The position numbers were made by a program, and so were the translations under genes. A stretch of DNA of 64,000 nt from Oleiharenicola lentus (GTDB lineage: Bacteria; Verrucomicrobiota; Verrucomicrobiia; Opitutales; Opitutaceae): positions 682,001 through 746,000 of the forward strand of contig NZ_SDHX01000001.1 of assembly GCF_004118375.1 (NCBI RefSeq), read 5' to 3'. A model generated the notes under the pieces. That model had not been told where the DNA came from. It ran no database searches and worked only from the letters and a program-made list of their open reading frames with translations. Shown one piece after another: positions 48,491-55,826 of this stretch (position 1 is the first letter of the stretch; every line of letters starts with the position of its first letter).

Positions 48491-49468
48491 ATGAGCCTGA
48501 CTGTCTGGACCAACCACGTTTTCCGTCCCGAAGCGCTGCCGGTGTTCGAGTCGCAGCTGCGTGCCGCCGGCCACCGGCTGATCGTGTCGCCCAAGGCCTC
48601 GCCCCTGGTGCTGGCGGCCGGGGCCGACGACCCCACGCTGGCGGAGGCGGATGTGGCTTTCGGCCAGCCGGACGTCGCCCAGGTCATGGCGTGCCCGCGG
48701 CTGAAATTCGTGGAGCTGAGTTCGGCCGGCTACACCCGTTACGACCGCGACGATCTCCGCGCCGCCATGAAAAGCCGCGGCGTGCCCGTGACCAACGCCT
48801 CGCAGGTTTTCGCCGATCCCTGCGCGCAGCACGTGCTCGGGCAGATGCTCGCGCTTGAGCGCAACCTGCTGGTCCAGTTCCGCAATCAGCAGGCCCCGCG
48901 CGAGTGGCGCTACCTGGAGGACCGTTTCACGAACGGCACGCTGACGCGACGCACCGTGCTGCTGCTCGGCTACGGCGCCATCGGCCGCCGCCTTGCGGAA
49001 TTGCTGCAGCCCTTCGGCACCCAGGTCACGGCCTACCGTCGCCGCCCGCGCGGCGACGAAGGCGTGCCGGTGGTGGGCGAGGCCGCGCTGCCCGGCGCGC
49101 TCGCCGCGGCGGACCATGTCGTGAACATCCTGCCGGATTCGCCGGCCACCACCGGTTGGATGGACGCGGCGCGCTTCGCCCAGATGAAATCCGGGGCGCG
49201 TTTCTACAACATCGGGCGCGGCACCACCGTGGACCAACCGGCCCTGATGGCCGCGCTGGCCTCCGGCCACGTCGGCGCCGCCTACCTCGACGTGATGGAC
49301 CCCGAGCCGCTGCCCCCGGCGCATCCGCTGTGGGACGCAAAAAACTGCTTCATCACCTGCCACATCGGCGGTGGTACGCGGGACCAGGATGAAAATCTTG
49401 CGCGGCACTTTCTCGCCAACCTCGAGGCTTTCGGGCGGGGCGGGACGTTGGTGGACAGGATCATGTAG
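48491..49468 (+). CDS. D-2-hydroxyacid dehydrogenase (NAD-dependent)
   Basis: A 325-residue oxidoreductase of the D-isomer-specific 2-hydroxyacid dehydrogenase family. It has the Rossmann motif GYGAIGRRLAELL in the middle, the active-site Arg in NIGRGTTVDQ, Glu in MDPEPLPPAHPLW and His in ITCHIGGGT, which together are the family catalytic set. The start MSLTVWTNHVF was chosen because upstream codons are Arg/Gly-rich non-homologous sequence. The sequence GGAGG lies only 1 nt before the ATG, too close for optimal pairing. Substrate (glyoxylate, hydroxypyruvate or other) cannot be told. Confidence 0.88.
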   Translation: MSLTVWTNHVFRPEALPVFESQLRAAGHRLIVSPKASPLVLAAGADDPTLAEADVAFGQPDVAQVMACPRLKFVELSSAGYTRYDRDDLRAAMKSRGVPVTNASQVFADPCAQHVLGQMLALERNLLVQFRNQQAPREWRYLEDRFTNGTLTRRTVLLLGYGAIGRRLAELLQPFGTQVTAYRRRPRGDEGVPVVGEAALPGALAAADHVVNILPDSPATTGWMDAARFAQMKSGARFYNIGRGTTVDQPALMAALASGHVGAAYLDVMDPEPLPPAHPLWDAKNCFITCHIGGGTRDQDENLARHFLANLEAFGRGGTLVDRIM

Positions 49469-49551
49469 GCGATGGCAGGGCCGCGGCCTTTTTGCGCCCC
49501 CGGGTGCGCACGACACACGCCCGACGAGATTTGGTTGGTTTACGTTATTTT

Positions 49552-49566
49552 CGGGGAATACCCCCG
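49552..49566. promoter_or_regulatory. G/C-tract inverted repeat upstream of the bufferin-like precursor
   Basis: CGGGG-AATA-CCCC(C)G lies about 100 bp upstream of the precursor start. Its upstream flank (ATTTGGTTGGTTTACGTTATTTT) is AT-rich, as expected for a promoter. G-tract pseudo-palindromes are used by some copper-responsive regulators, but no such regulator is encoded here, so the role is inferred. Confidence 0.35.
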
Positions 49567-49663
49567 CACCTTCCGCACTCCCATAGGTCCATTCCCTTCT
49601 TGCCGCCCGCTGGCATGGTGCCGTCGCGGTGGCCTTGAAACCCAAACCCAATCCATGATCCCC

Positions 49664-50011
49664 ATGAACAAGTCCACGCGACTCATCATCACCGCGGCCG
49701 CCATCGCCGGCCTCTATGCCGGTTCCCTCGCCGTCAAAGCCAACGCCGCCGAGTCCGGCAGCGCCGCCCCCGCCGGCGAAAAAGCCAAGGATGCCTGCAA
49801 AGGCAAAGACGGCTGCAAGGCCAAGGAAGGCAAAGACGCCTGCAAGGGGAAGGACGGTTGCAAGGCCAAGGAGGGCAAGGAGGGGTGCAAGGCGAAGGAC
49901 GGCTGCAAGGGCAAGGACACCTGCAAATCCGCCGACGGCAAGGACACCTGCAAGGCCAAGGAGGCCTGCAAGAGCAAGGACGGCTGCAAGGCCGCCGACA
50001 AGAAGGGCTGA
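49664..50011 (+). CDS. Secreted Cys/Lys-repeat precursor peptide, bufferin-like RiPP
   Basis: A 115-residue protein. Residues 1-28 are a Sec signal peptide (MNKSTRLIITAAAIAGLY..., cleavage after KANA). After a short SGSAAPAGE spacer, residues 40-115 are a low-complexity repeat of K-[DE]-x and C-K-x triplets: 10 Cys, 25 Lys, 14 Asp/Glu. The cysteines are at 45, 51, 60, 66, 75, 81, 87, 96, 102 and 108, all multiples of three. The gene stands before a DUF692 enzyme and a DUF2063 protein, the partners of bufferins (periplasmic copper-binding RiPPs whose cysteines are oxidised by the DUF692 enzyme). The usual EGKCG motif is replaced by K[DE]GCK. An alternative ATG lies 9 bp upstream. A terminator follows. 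Confidence 0.88.
   Translation: MNKSTRLIITAAAIAGLYAGSLAVKANAAESGSAAPAGEKAKDACKGKDGCKAKEGKDACKGKDGCKAKEGKEGCKAKDGCKGKDTCKSADGKDTCKAKEACKSKDGCKAADKKG
49787..50002 (+). repeat. In-frame 9-bp-phased tandem repeat encoding the core region
   Basis: Units of nine bases such as AAGGACGGC and TGCAAGGCC alternate with slight codon variation, so the DNA repeats with 9-, 18- and 27-bp periods. This is the coding basis of the three-residue phase of the cysteines and a likely source of copy-number variation. Confidence 0.8.
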
Positions 50012-50041
50012 GCGCCCGGCGCGGTCCCCTTTGATTTTTCC

Positions 50042-50078
50042 GGAGGCCGGGCCCCGCGGCCCGGTCTCCGTTTGTTTT
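50042..50078 (+). terminator. Terminator/attenuator between the precursor and DUF692 genes
   Basis: GGAGG-CCGGGCC (from 50042) pairs with GGCCCGG-TCTCC (to 50069) around a CCGC loop, allowing one G-U pair, and is followed by GTTTGTTTT. Partial read-through here would make the precursor more abundant than its modifying enzyme. Confidence 0.85.
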
Positions 50079-50130
50079 CCGCGACTCGCTTCCGTCACCG
50101 TTCCTGCCAAGCTGAACCCGCTCTCCGCCC

Positions 50131-51015
50131 ATGCCCGCCAATCCTCACAACGGTTACACCGACTACGGCATCGGCCTGGGCCTGCGCGTGCCGCACTACG
50201 ACCACATCCTGGCGGAGAAGCCGACGGTGGACTGGTTCGAGATCATCTCGGAGACCTTCATGGTGGACGGCGGTCGTCCGCTGGAGGTGCTCGATCGCAT
50301 CCTCGCGCAATACCGCGTCGTCCAGCACGGCGTGTCGCTCTACTTCGGCTCGGCCGACGATCCCGACCGTGCGCACCTGAAGAAGCTCAAGGCGCTCACG
50401 AAGCGCACGAGGACACCCTGGCTCTCCGACCATCTTTGCTGGGGCAGCGTGGACGGCACCTATTCGCACGACCTGCTGCCGATGCCCTACACCTTTGCCG
50501 CCGCGAAGCGCACGGCGGAGAAAATCCGCATGGTGCGCGACTACCTCGAGCTGCCCATTGCGGTCGAGAACGTCAGCTCCTACACCGAGTTCCATGTCTC
50601 GGAGATGACAGAGTGGGAATTTCTCACCGAGGTCGTCGAGCTGGCCGACTGCGGAATCCTGCTCGACGTGAACAACATCTACGTCTCCTCGAAGAACCAC
50701 AGCTTCGATCCCTACGACTACGTGAACAACGTGCCGCATCACCGCGTCGCGCAGATGCACATCGCCGGGCACACGAAGTTCGAGAAATACATCCTCGATA
50801 CGCATGACCATCCTGTGCTCGACCCGGTGTGGAAACTCTATGCCCACGCCACGAAGCTCTGCGGCGTGACCGCCACGCTGCTGGAGTGGGACGACAAGAT
50901 TCCGTCCTTCCAGGAAGTCCACGACGAGGCCCTCAAGGCCAACCAATTCATCGCCGAGGCGCGCGCGGCAAAGATCCCGGCACCGCAGAGGGTGAGCCGA
51001 GCGAAGGCGAAGTGA
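50131..51015 (+). CDS. DUF692 multinuclear non-heme iron oxidative enzyme (MNIO), BufB-like
   Basis: A 294-residue TIM-barrel enzyme. Family motifs run in order: YGIGLGLRVPHYDHIL, WFEIISETFM, VVQHGVSLYFGS (His66), PWLSDHLCW (His101), AVENVSSYTEF (Glu146), LLDVNNIYVSSKNH (Asp180, Asn181), MHIAGH (His210, His214), DTHDHPVLDPVWKLY (Asp226, His227) and TLLEWDDKIPSF (Glu252). These are the metal-binding positions shared with MbnB and TglH. MNIOs oxidise cysteines of precursor peptides, forming oxazolone/thioamide, thiooxazole or excised groups. Here the Cys-repeat protein is the obvious substrate. It follows the precursor and an attenuator hairpin and precedes a DUF2063 gene. Confidence 0.94.
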   Translation: MPANPHNGYTDYGIGLGLRVPHYDHILAEKPTVDWFEIISETFMVDGGRPLEVLDRILAQYRVVQHGVSLYFGSADDPDRAHLKKLKALTKRTRTPWLSDHLCWGSVDGTYSHDLLPMPYTFAAAKRTAEKIRMVRDYLELPIAVENVSSYTEFHVSEMTEWEFLTEVVELADCGILLDVNNIYVSSKNHSFDPYDYVNNVPHHRVAQMHIAGHTKFEKYILDTHDHPVLDPVWKLYAHATKLCGVTATLLEWDDKIPSFQEVHDEALKANQFIAEARAAKIPAPQRVSRAKAK

Positions 51016-51045
51016 GATGTCCGACTATTGTCATGACCTCCCGGA

Positions 51046-51143
51046 CTGTCTTCCTGCGCGTAGCGAAGGATCCAAGGAAATATGCGGCGATGACATGGTT
51101 GCCGGGCGTCCGCTTGGAATCTTCGCTGCGCTCAGAATGACGG
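51046..51143. repeat. Dispersed inverted repeat, TGTCATYCTGAGCG family, copy 2
   Basis: Left arm CTGTCTTCCTGCGCGTAGCG with AAGGATCC and right arm GGAATCTTCGCTGCGCTCAGAATGAC are largely complementary. It lies between the DUF692 and DUF2063 genes. Confidence 0.7.
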
Positions 51144-51152
51144 ATTTTGCTT

Positions 51153-52097
51153 ATGGCTTCTAAATCGAAAGCGGCGAAGCCCAAGGTCGCGACCGCCCCC
51201 GCGCGCATTGATTCCACGCGGGACCTCGCCGCGCTCCAGCGCGCGATGTGGGGATTGGTGTCGCAGCCGCTCACGGCGGACAACCGCATGAAACCGCGCA
51301 CGCGCGACGGCCGCTCCACCGCCGCGGCCGCGGCGGAGATCGCGAAGCCCAACGACCGGCTCACCTCCTTCGAGCGCCTCGAGATCTACAACCGCATGTA
51401 TTGGTTCCGCGTGCTCGACAGCCTCTACGAGGACTGTCCGGGCCTGCGCGCGGTGCTCGGTGACGCGAAGTTCATGCGGATGGCCGAGGCCTACCTGCAG
51501 AAATACCCGTCGCGTTCCTTCACGTTGCGCAACCTGCCGTCACGCCTGGAGAAATTTCTGCGCGAGGAGCCGAAGTGGTCCAAGCCGCACACCGCACTTT
51601 GCCTCGACCTCGCGCGTTTCGAGTGGGCGCAGGTCGAGGTCTACGACGGCGGCGCGCAACCGCTTTTCCGCGTCGAGGATCTCGCCGGCGTCAATCCGGC
51701 CCGCGTGCGGCTCGCGCTGCAGCCCTACCTCCAGCTCCTTCTGCTCGACCACCCGGTGGACGAGTTCCTGATCGCGATCAAGAAGCGCGAGGCCTTGTTG
51801 CGCGGCGACGCCAGCAACGCCCCGACCCGCGTGCGCACGGCCAAGGTCAGCCGGGTGCCGCTGCCGGAGCGCGAGAAGTGCGCCGTGGCCGTGCATCGCA
51901 TGGACGGGCGGATCTACTTCAAGCGCCTCGAGCCCGCGGCGTGCAAAGTGTTGCTCGCGATCCGCGCGGGCCAGCCACTCGGCCAGGCGCTGGCCGCCGG
52001 GCTGCCCCGTGCAAAGCCGGCGCAGGCCGATTGGGCCGGAAAAGTACAGGTCTGGTTCAGCACCTGGATGCAGCTGGGGTGGTTCTGCCGAAGATAG
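51153..52097 (+). CDS. DUF2063 partner protein (BufC/MbnC-like)
   Basis: A 314-residue protein whose N-terminal part matches DUF2063: ALQRAMWGLVSQPL (about residues 25-38), LTSFERLEIYNRMYWFRVLDSLYEDCPGLRAVLGDAKFMRMAEAYLQKYPSRSFTLRNLPSRLEKFL and the following CLDLARFEWAQVEVYD. Such proteins pair with DUF692 enzymes, and in the methanobactin and bufferin systems the partner binds the precursor and is needed for modification. The C-terminal part (about 225-314) is a winged-helix-like domain. The ATG was chosen over an in-frame TTG 6 bp upstream. A basic, Lys/Ala-rich N-terminal tail (ASKSKAAKPKVATAPAR) precedes the domain. Copies of a dispersed inverted repeat flank the gene on both sides. Confidence 0.88.
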   Translation: MASKSKAAKPKVATAPARIDSTRDLAALQRAMWGLVSQPLTADNRMKPRTRDGRSTAAAAAEIAKPNDRLTSFERLEIYNRMYWFRVLDSLYEDCPGLRAVLGDAKFMRMAEAYLQKYPSRSFTLRNLPSRLEKFLREEPKWSKPHTALCLDLARFEWAQVEVYDGGAQPLFRVEDLAGVNPARVRLALQPYLQLLLLDHPVDEFLIAIKKREALLRGDASNAPTRVRTAKVSRVPLPEREKCAVAVHRMDGRIYFKRLEPAACKVLLAIRAGQPLGQALAAGLPRAKPAQADWAGKVQVWFSTWMQLGWFCRR

Positions 52098-52122
52098 GGC
52101 GATTTTTCGGCGAGCACGAAAC

Positions 52123-52233
52123 TGTCATCCTGAGCGCAGCGAAGGATCCAGTTGCACGCCCGCCGGCGCGCATCGATCTGGATCTGAGCCCTGTCGCCTT
52201 CGGCTCGGTAACTTCGCTGCGCTCAGAATGACA
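52123..52233. repeat. Dispersed inverted repeat, TGTCATYCTGAGCG family, copy 3
   Basis: TGTCATCCTGAGCGCAGCGA (left) and TTCGCTGCGCTCAGAATGACA (right) are near-perfect complements around a loop that contains a secondary inverted word. It lies between the DUF2063 and DoxX genes. Confidence 0.8.
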
Positions 52234-52284
52234 GGTAACGGAGATGGGATGGGAATATTCCGCCAACTGGTCTCTCCCACGCCC

Positions 52285-52746
52285 ATGCAACTCCGCCCCC
52301 TGCTCGCCAAGTTTGATGCGGTCGCCGCTTTCCTGCAGTCTCCGCTGCTGTTGGTCATCCGCCTCTTCTGGGGCTGGCAGTTTGCCCAAACCGGCTGGGG
52401 CAAGCTCATGAACCTCGACCGCACCGCCGGCTTCTTCGCCTCGCTCGACATTCCGTTGCCCAAGCTGAACGCGATCTTGGCCGGTGGCACGGAATGCGTC
52501 GGCGGGATATTGCTCGCGCTCGGTTTGTTCGCGCGGCCGGCGTCGGTGCCGCTGGTTTTCACCATGCTTGTCGCCTACGGGACGGCGGATCGCGACGCGC
52601 TGAGCGCGATTGTGAGCGATCCCGATCAGTTTACCGGTGCCGCGCCCTTTCTGTTCCTGCTCGCGTCGCTCCTCGTGCTGGCCTTCGGACCGGGCAAACT
52701 TTCGCTCGATGCACTGCTGGGCAAAGCGGGCGGCTCCGCGAAATGA
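52285..52746 (+). CDS. DoxX-family membrane protein of the bufferin-like cluster
   Basis: A 153-residue protein with four membrane helices. LLLVIRLFWGWQFAQTGWGKLMNLDRTAGFFASLDIPLPKLNAILAGGTECVGGILLALGLFARPASVPLVFTMLVAY is the DoxX signature (W-Q-F..G-W-G-K, E-x-x-G-G). DoxX proteins often accompany MNIO/bufferin genes, where a role in redox chemistry at the membrane or in cofactor recycling is presumed. The start MQLRPLLAKF in a GCCC-ATG context fits the local pattern. An in-frame ATG at 52249 with GGAG upstream would add 12 residues. It is downstream of the third dispersed repeat, so transcription with the cluster is likely but not certain. Confidence 0.85.
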   Translation: MQLRPLLAKFDAVAAFLQSPLLLVIRLFWGWQFAQTGWGKLMNLDRTAGFFASLDIPLPKLNAILAGGTECVGGILLALGLFARPASVPLVFTMLVAYGTADRDALSAIVSDPDQFTGAAPFLFLLASLLVLAFGPGKLSLDALLGKAGGSAK

Positions 52747-52819
52747 GTTTTCCGCTTGGGATGGAGCAACAAGGGTCGCCGCTTGCGGCGACCCTCCAGG
52801 AGAGAGCCAAGGCCTGCGC

Positions 52820-53548
52820 TCAGGCTTTAACCACCTTGGTGCCGGCGATGAGGTCGTGCAGGCAACGGCGCTCCTGCGAGAAGATGAAACAGGCGTCGGT
52901 GATGTAGAAGGCGAAACCGATCCACGGGACCATCTGGATGATGCCCGGCACCAGGTTGCGCAGCAGCCAGCCATGCACGAAACCGGCCGGGCTGCCTTCC
53001 GGATAACGCACGACGCGGATGCCGAGCATGCGCTTGCCGATGGTCTGGCCGCGGGTGCTCAGCATGACGATCTGGACAATCAGGAGCGTGAGGCCGCCGA
53101 GGGCCAGCACGGCGAATCCGGTCAGCAGGGTGCCGGCCTGGAGGACGCTGAAGTCGGGCTCCTGGCCCCGCATGGCGGACAGGAAAACGCTGAAGAACGC
53201 CGGTCCGAGAATCAGGAAGCCGGGCACGGTCACCAGCACGCTCAGGAGGTAGTCGATCAGAAAGGCGCCGAGGCGCGTGCCGCGCTCCGCCAGCTCCGGT
53301 TCATCGGACCCGGCGGCAACCGGGGCGGGCACCACGGGGGCGGCAGGATCGGATGACCCCATCGGCAGCGGAGGCGGGGTGGCAGCGGGATTAAACTCAA
53401 TGTAGTCGCCGAGCGTCTTCCAGTCGGTCTCGCCGGCGCGGCGGGCCTGCGTTTGCAGGTTGGCGCGGCCGCCGGCGATCCATTCCGCGATCTTGGTGGC
53501 CGTGACCGGCCCGTATTCCTTTCCGTCGGCTCCGAGGATGGTGAACAT
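52820..53548 (-). CDS. GYF/RDD-domain membrane protein
   Basis: A 242-residue protein. Residues 1-55 are a GYF_2-type domain (MFTILGADGKEYGPVTATKIAEWIAGGRANLQTQARRAGETDWKTLGDY). A Pro/Ala-rich linker follows (about 55-88), then an RDD domain with about three membrane helices (AERGTRLGAFLIDYLLSVLVTVPGFLILG, VLALGGLTLLIVQIVMLSTRGQTIGKRMLGIRVV and the C-terminal RCLHDLIAGTKVV). The R-D-D-like Arg, Asp and Asp residues are in place. The start MFTILGADG was chosen; upstream codons cross a large inverted repeat. The function is unknown, and it converges with the DoxX gene. Confidence 0.85.
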   Translation of the reverse strand: MFTILGADGKEYGPVTATKIAEWIAGGRANLQTQARRAGETDWKTLGDYIEFNPAATPPPLPMGSSDPAAPVVPAPVAAGSDEPELAERGTRLGAFLIDYLLSVLVTVPGFLILGPAFFSVFLSAMRGQEPDFSVLQAGTLLTGFAVLALGGLTLLIVQIVMLSTRGQTIGKRMLGIRVVRYPEGSPAGFVHGWLLRNLVPGIIQMVPWIGFAFYITDACFIFSQERRCLHDLIAGTKVVKA

Positions 53549-53592
53549 GAAGGGCAATATGCGACCGCCGGTGTCCGGGTCAATGGCGGCAT

Positions 53593-53652
53593 GGAGGCGG
53601 GGTGCCCTCACCCCCGGGAATCGAGCTTCGCGGGGTGGGGCACCCCGCCTCC
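53593..53652. repeat. Large perfect inverted repeat between rsgA and the RDD gene
   Basis: GGAGGCGGGGTGCCC (53593-53607) and its exact complement GGGCACCCCGCCTCC (53638-53652) flank a 30-nt loop. There is no U-run on either strand, so it is more likely a dispersed element than a terminator. Confidence 0.75.
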
Positions 53653-53670
53653 CGAAACTCAAACTACCGG

Positions 53671-54750
53671 TTACTCTTCGCCCGACTTTTCGTGCACGCG
53701 TTGGCGGAGCTGCTTGGTGATCTTCTTGATGTCCTTCTTTTGCAGCTGGCGGGCCTCGGGATTCACGCGGCGAACCTCGTAGGCGGCGGCGCGCTGCAGG
53801 CGCTGCCAGGCGCTCCAGCGGGCCGGGTCAAGCGAGCCGTCGGCCAGGGCGGCTTGCACGGCGCAGCCGGGCTCGACGCCATGCGCACAGTCGCGGAATT
53901 TGCAGCGGGCGGTGACGGCGGTCACGTCACCGAAAGCGGCGTCGATGCCCGCGCTCGCATCCCAGGGCTGCAGTTCGCGCATGCCGGGCGTGTCGATCAC
54001 GATGACGCCGGACGGCGTCACGATCAGCTCGCGCTGCGTCGTGGTGTGGCGGCCCTTGTTGTCGGCCTCGCGCACTTCCTGGGTGTCCTGCAGGCGTTCG
54101 CCGACGAGCCGGTTGATGAGGGTGGATTTGCCGACGCCGGACGACCCGAGCAGCGCGACGGTGCGGCCGGGCACGAGGTAAGGCGCGAGGGCCTTGAGGC
54201 CGCGGCGAGTCTGCGCGCTGACCACATGCACGGGCACGCCGCGACCGGTGATGCCGAGTTCCGCGATGAGGGCTTGGGTGTCGTCGTTGAGGTCGGCCTT
54301 GTTGAGCAGCACGACGGGTTCCGCACCGCTGGCCCAGGCGGCGGCGAGGTAGCGCTCCATGCGGTGGAGGTTGTAGTTGCCGTCGAGGCCGGCGACGAGG
54401 AACACGGTATCCACGTTGGCGGCCACGACCTGCTCAACCGAGTGTTCACCGGCGGCCTTGCGGGAAAACTTCGTGCGCCGCGGCAGCACGGCGTGGATGA
54501 TGGCGCGGGTGTCGTCGCCCGGCTGCGGGGCGACCGCGACCCAATCGCCGATGGCCGGGTAGTCCGCGGCGGAGCGGTGGTCGCGGGCGAATTTGCCCGA
54601 GCACTCGCCGAGGCGCGCGCCCTCCGCCCCGGTCACTTCGAAAAAACCCTTGAGCTCGAGTGTGACGCGTGCGGGCACGCAGCCGGCGGCGGCGTGCGGG
54701 GCGAAGGCGGCGGCGAAGCGGTCGTTCCAGCCGAGTTGTTCGAGGGTCAC
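53671..54750 (-). CDS. rsgA: Ribosome small-subunit-dependent GTPase A
   Basis: A 359-residue circularly permuted GTPase that acts late in 30S subunit maturation. It has an N-terminal OB-fold (about residues 25-100), then the permuted GTPase motifs NKAD (G4), GSSGVGKSTL (G1) and DTPGMREL (G3). The C-terminal zinc knuckle is CKFRDCAHGVEPGC (Cys-x4-Cys-x-His-x5-Cys). The length and order match RsgA/YjeQ. No neighbouring ribosomal gene is seen. The start MTLEQLGWND matches the common LGWN beginning of the family. Confidence 0.95.
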   Translation of the reverse strand: MTLEQLGWNDRFAAAFAPHAAAGCVPARVTLELKGFFEVTGAEGARLGECSGKFARDHRSAADYPAIGDWVAVAPQPGDDTRAIIHAVLPRRTKFSRKAAGEHSVEQVVAANVDTVFLVAGLDGNYNLHRMERYLAAAWASGAEPVVLLNKADLNDDTQALIAELGITGRGVPVHVVSAQTRRGLKALAPYLVPGRTVALLGSSGVGKSTLINRLVGERLQDTQEVREADNKGRHTTTQRELIVTPSGVIVIDTPGMRELQPWDASAGIDAAFGDVTAVTARCKFRDCAHGVEPGCAVQAALADGSLDPARWSAWQRLQRAAAYEVRRVNPEARQLQKKDIKKITKQLRQRVHEKSGEE

Positions 54751-54881
54751 AAGGGGCAGGCTGGCAGGGCCGGCCGGGTCGGGGCAACGCTGACTTTACG
54801 GCCCCGCCCGGCTCAAGCCGCAAGGTGTGCGGCACTTACCGCAACGGATGCGAAGGCAAAATTGACGTGGTGCCGTATGTT

Positions 54882-55694
54882 ATGGGCATGCCCAAGATGT
54901 CCCACGCCATTGAGGGCTGGCCGCATCAACCCCAGCCCGCCCACCCCATCGAATACCTCGCCGGTCGCCGTCGTGCGATCGCCGACCAACCCGGCCTGTG
55001 GAAATATCAGACCCTCGACCGCTCCCGATGGGTGGTCGCCGGTGCCGTCGGCCTGTCGATCGGGCTGCACCTGATCGCCCTGCTCGGGTTCAACCACCGG
55101 CCGCCGCCCCGCAAGGCCGCCGTGGTGGACGACGGGCCGCTCATCCAGATGGTCATGCCGGACCTGAAGGACGACGAGGAGGAGCCCATCGAGTCGCTCG
55201 ATGACGGTGAGGCCAGCGAGGCCCCGGCCATTGCCGTGCCGATGCTGGCGGATGTGCCGACCATCGTGCCGGTCAACGCCTTCGTGCAGCCCCTCGATTT
55301 CACGCCGGCGATCAACGTCGATCCCAACGCCGTCCGCATGTCGGCCATCCCCGTGAACATCGCGCGCGGCAGCGCCTCGGCCGAGAAGCTCGGCAAGATC
55401 TTCGACGTCTCCCAACTCGACCGCCAGCCGCAGGCCCTCTTCCAGCCCGCCCCGCAGTTTCCCGCGGAGCTGCGCAGCACCTATGTCGAGGCCGATGTCA
55501 CGCTTGAGTTCATCATCAACACGAAGGGTGAGGTGCTCATGCCCCGCGCCATCACCAGCCCGGCCCGGCGTTTCGAAGAAGCGGCGATCACCGGCGTGCT
55601 GAAGTGGAAGTTCAAGCCCGGCCAACGCGGCGGACGCCCCGTCAACACCCGGACGCAGATCACCATCAAGTTCCGGGTGACGGAAGGCGAATAG
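54882..55694 (+). CDS. TonB-like energy-transducer family protein
   Basis: A 270-residue protein with a cytoplasmic N-terminus, one membrane helix at about residues 50-70 (RWVVAGAVGLSIGLHLIALLGF), an acidic linker (KDDEEEPIESLDDGEASEAP) and a C-terminal TonB-type domain (PAPQFPAELRSTYVEADVTLEFIINTKGEVLMPRAITSPARRFEEAAITGVLKWKFKPGQRGGRPVNTRTQITIKFRV). The linker is short and lacks the Pro-Lys repeats of a typical TonB, so it may serve one receptor. Three Met codons (54882, 54888, 54897) can serve as start; the first was used. Its partner receptor is not defined. Confidence 0.85.
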   Translation: MGMPKMSHAIEGWPHQPQPAHPIEYLAGRRRAIADQPGLWKYQTLDRSRWVVAGAVGLSIGLHLIALLGFNHRPPPRKAAVVDDGPLIQMVMPDLKDDEEEPIESLDDGEASEAPAIAVPMLADVPTIVPVNAFVQPLDFTPAINVDPNAVRMSAIPVNIARGSASAEKLGKIFDVSQLDRQPQALFQPAPQFPAELRSTYVEADVTLEFIINTKGEVLMPRAITSPARRFEEAAITGVLKWKFKPGQRGGRPVNTRTQITIKFRVTEGE

Positions 55695-55826
55695 CGGCGC
55701 GTTTCAAAAGCGCCTTGCCGAATCGCGCGCGGTGGCCAGATTTTGGCCTGCCATCGCGCGGCTGCGGATCTCCGGTCCCGGGCCAGCCGTGTGACTGGCT
55801 TTGCCGAAGAATCCTTCCTGCCGGTA

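Noticed and set aside
49714-50001. A repetitive Leu/Gln/Ser-rich frame antisense to the precursor peptide
   Set aside because: Its repeats are the mirror of the Cys/Lys repeat DNA; there is no start signal or partner that would support it.
49664-51015. Methanobactin or 3-thiaglutamate (TglH) system
   Set aside because: The precursor is a secreted multi-cysteine repeat protein with a Sec signal and no adjacent methanobactin transporter or aminotransferase, nor a peptide aminoacyl ligase. The bufferin arrangement fits better.
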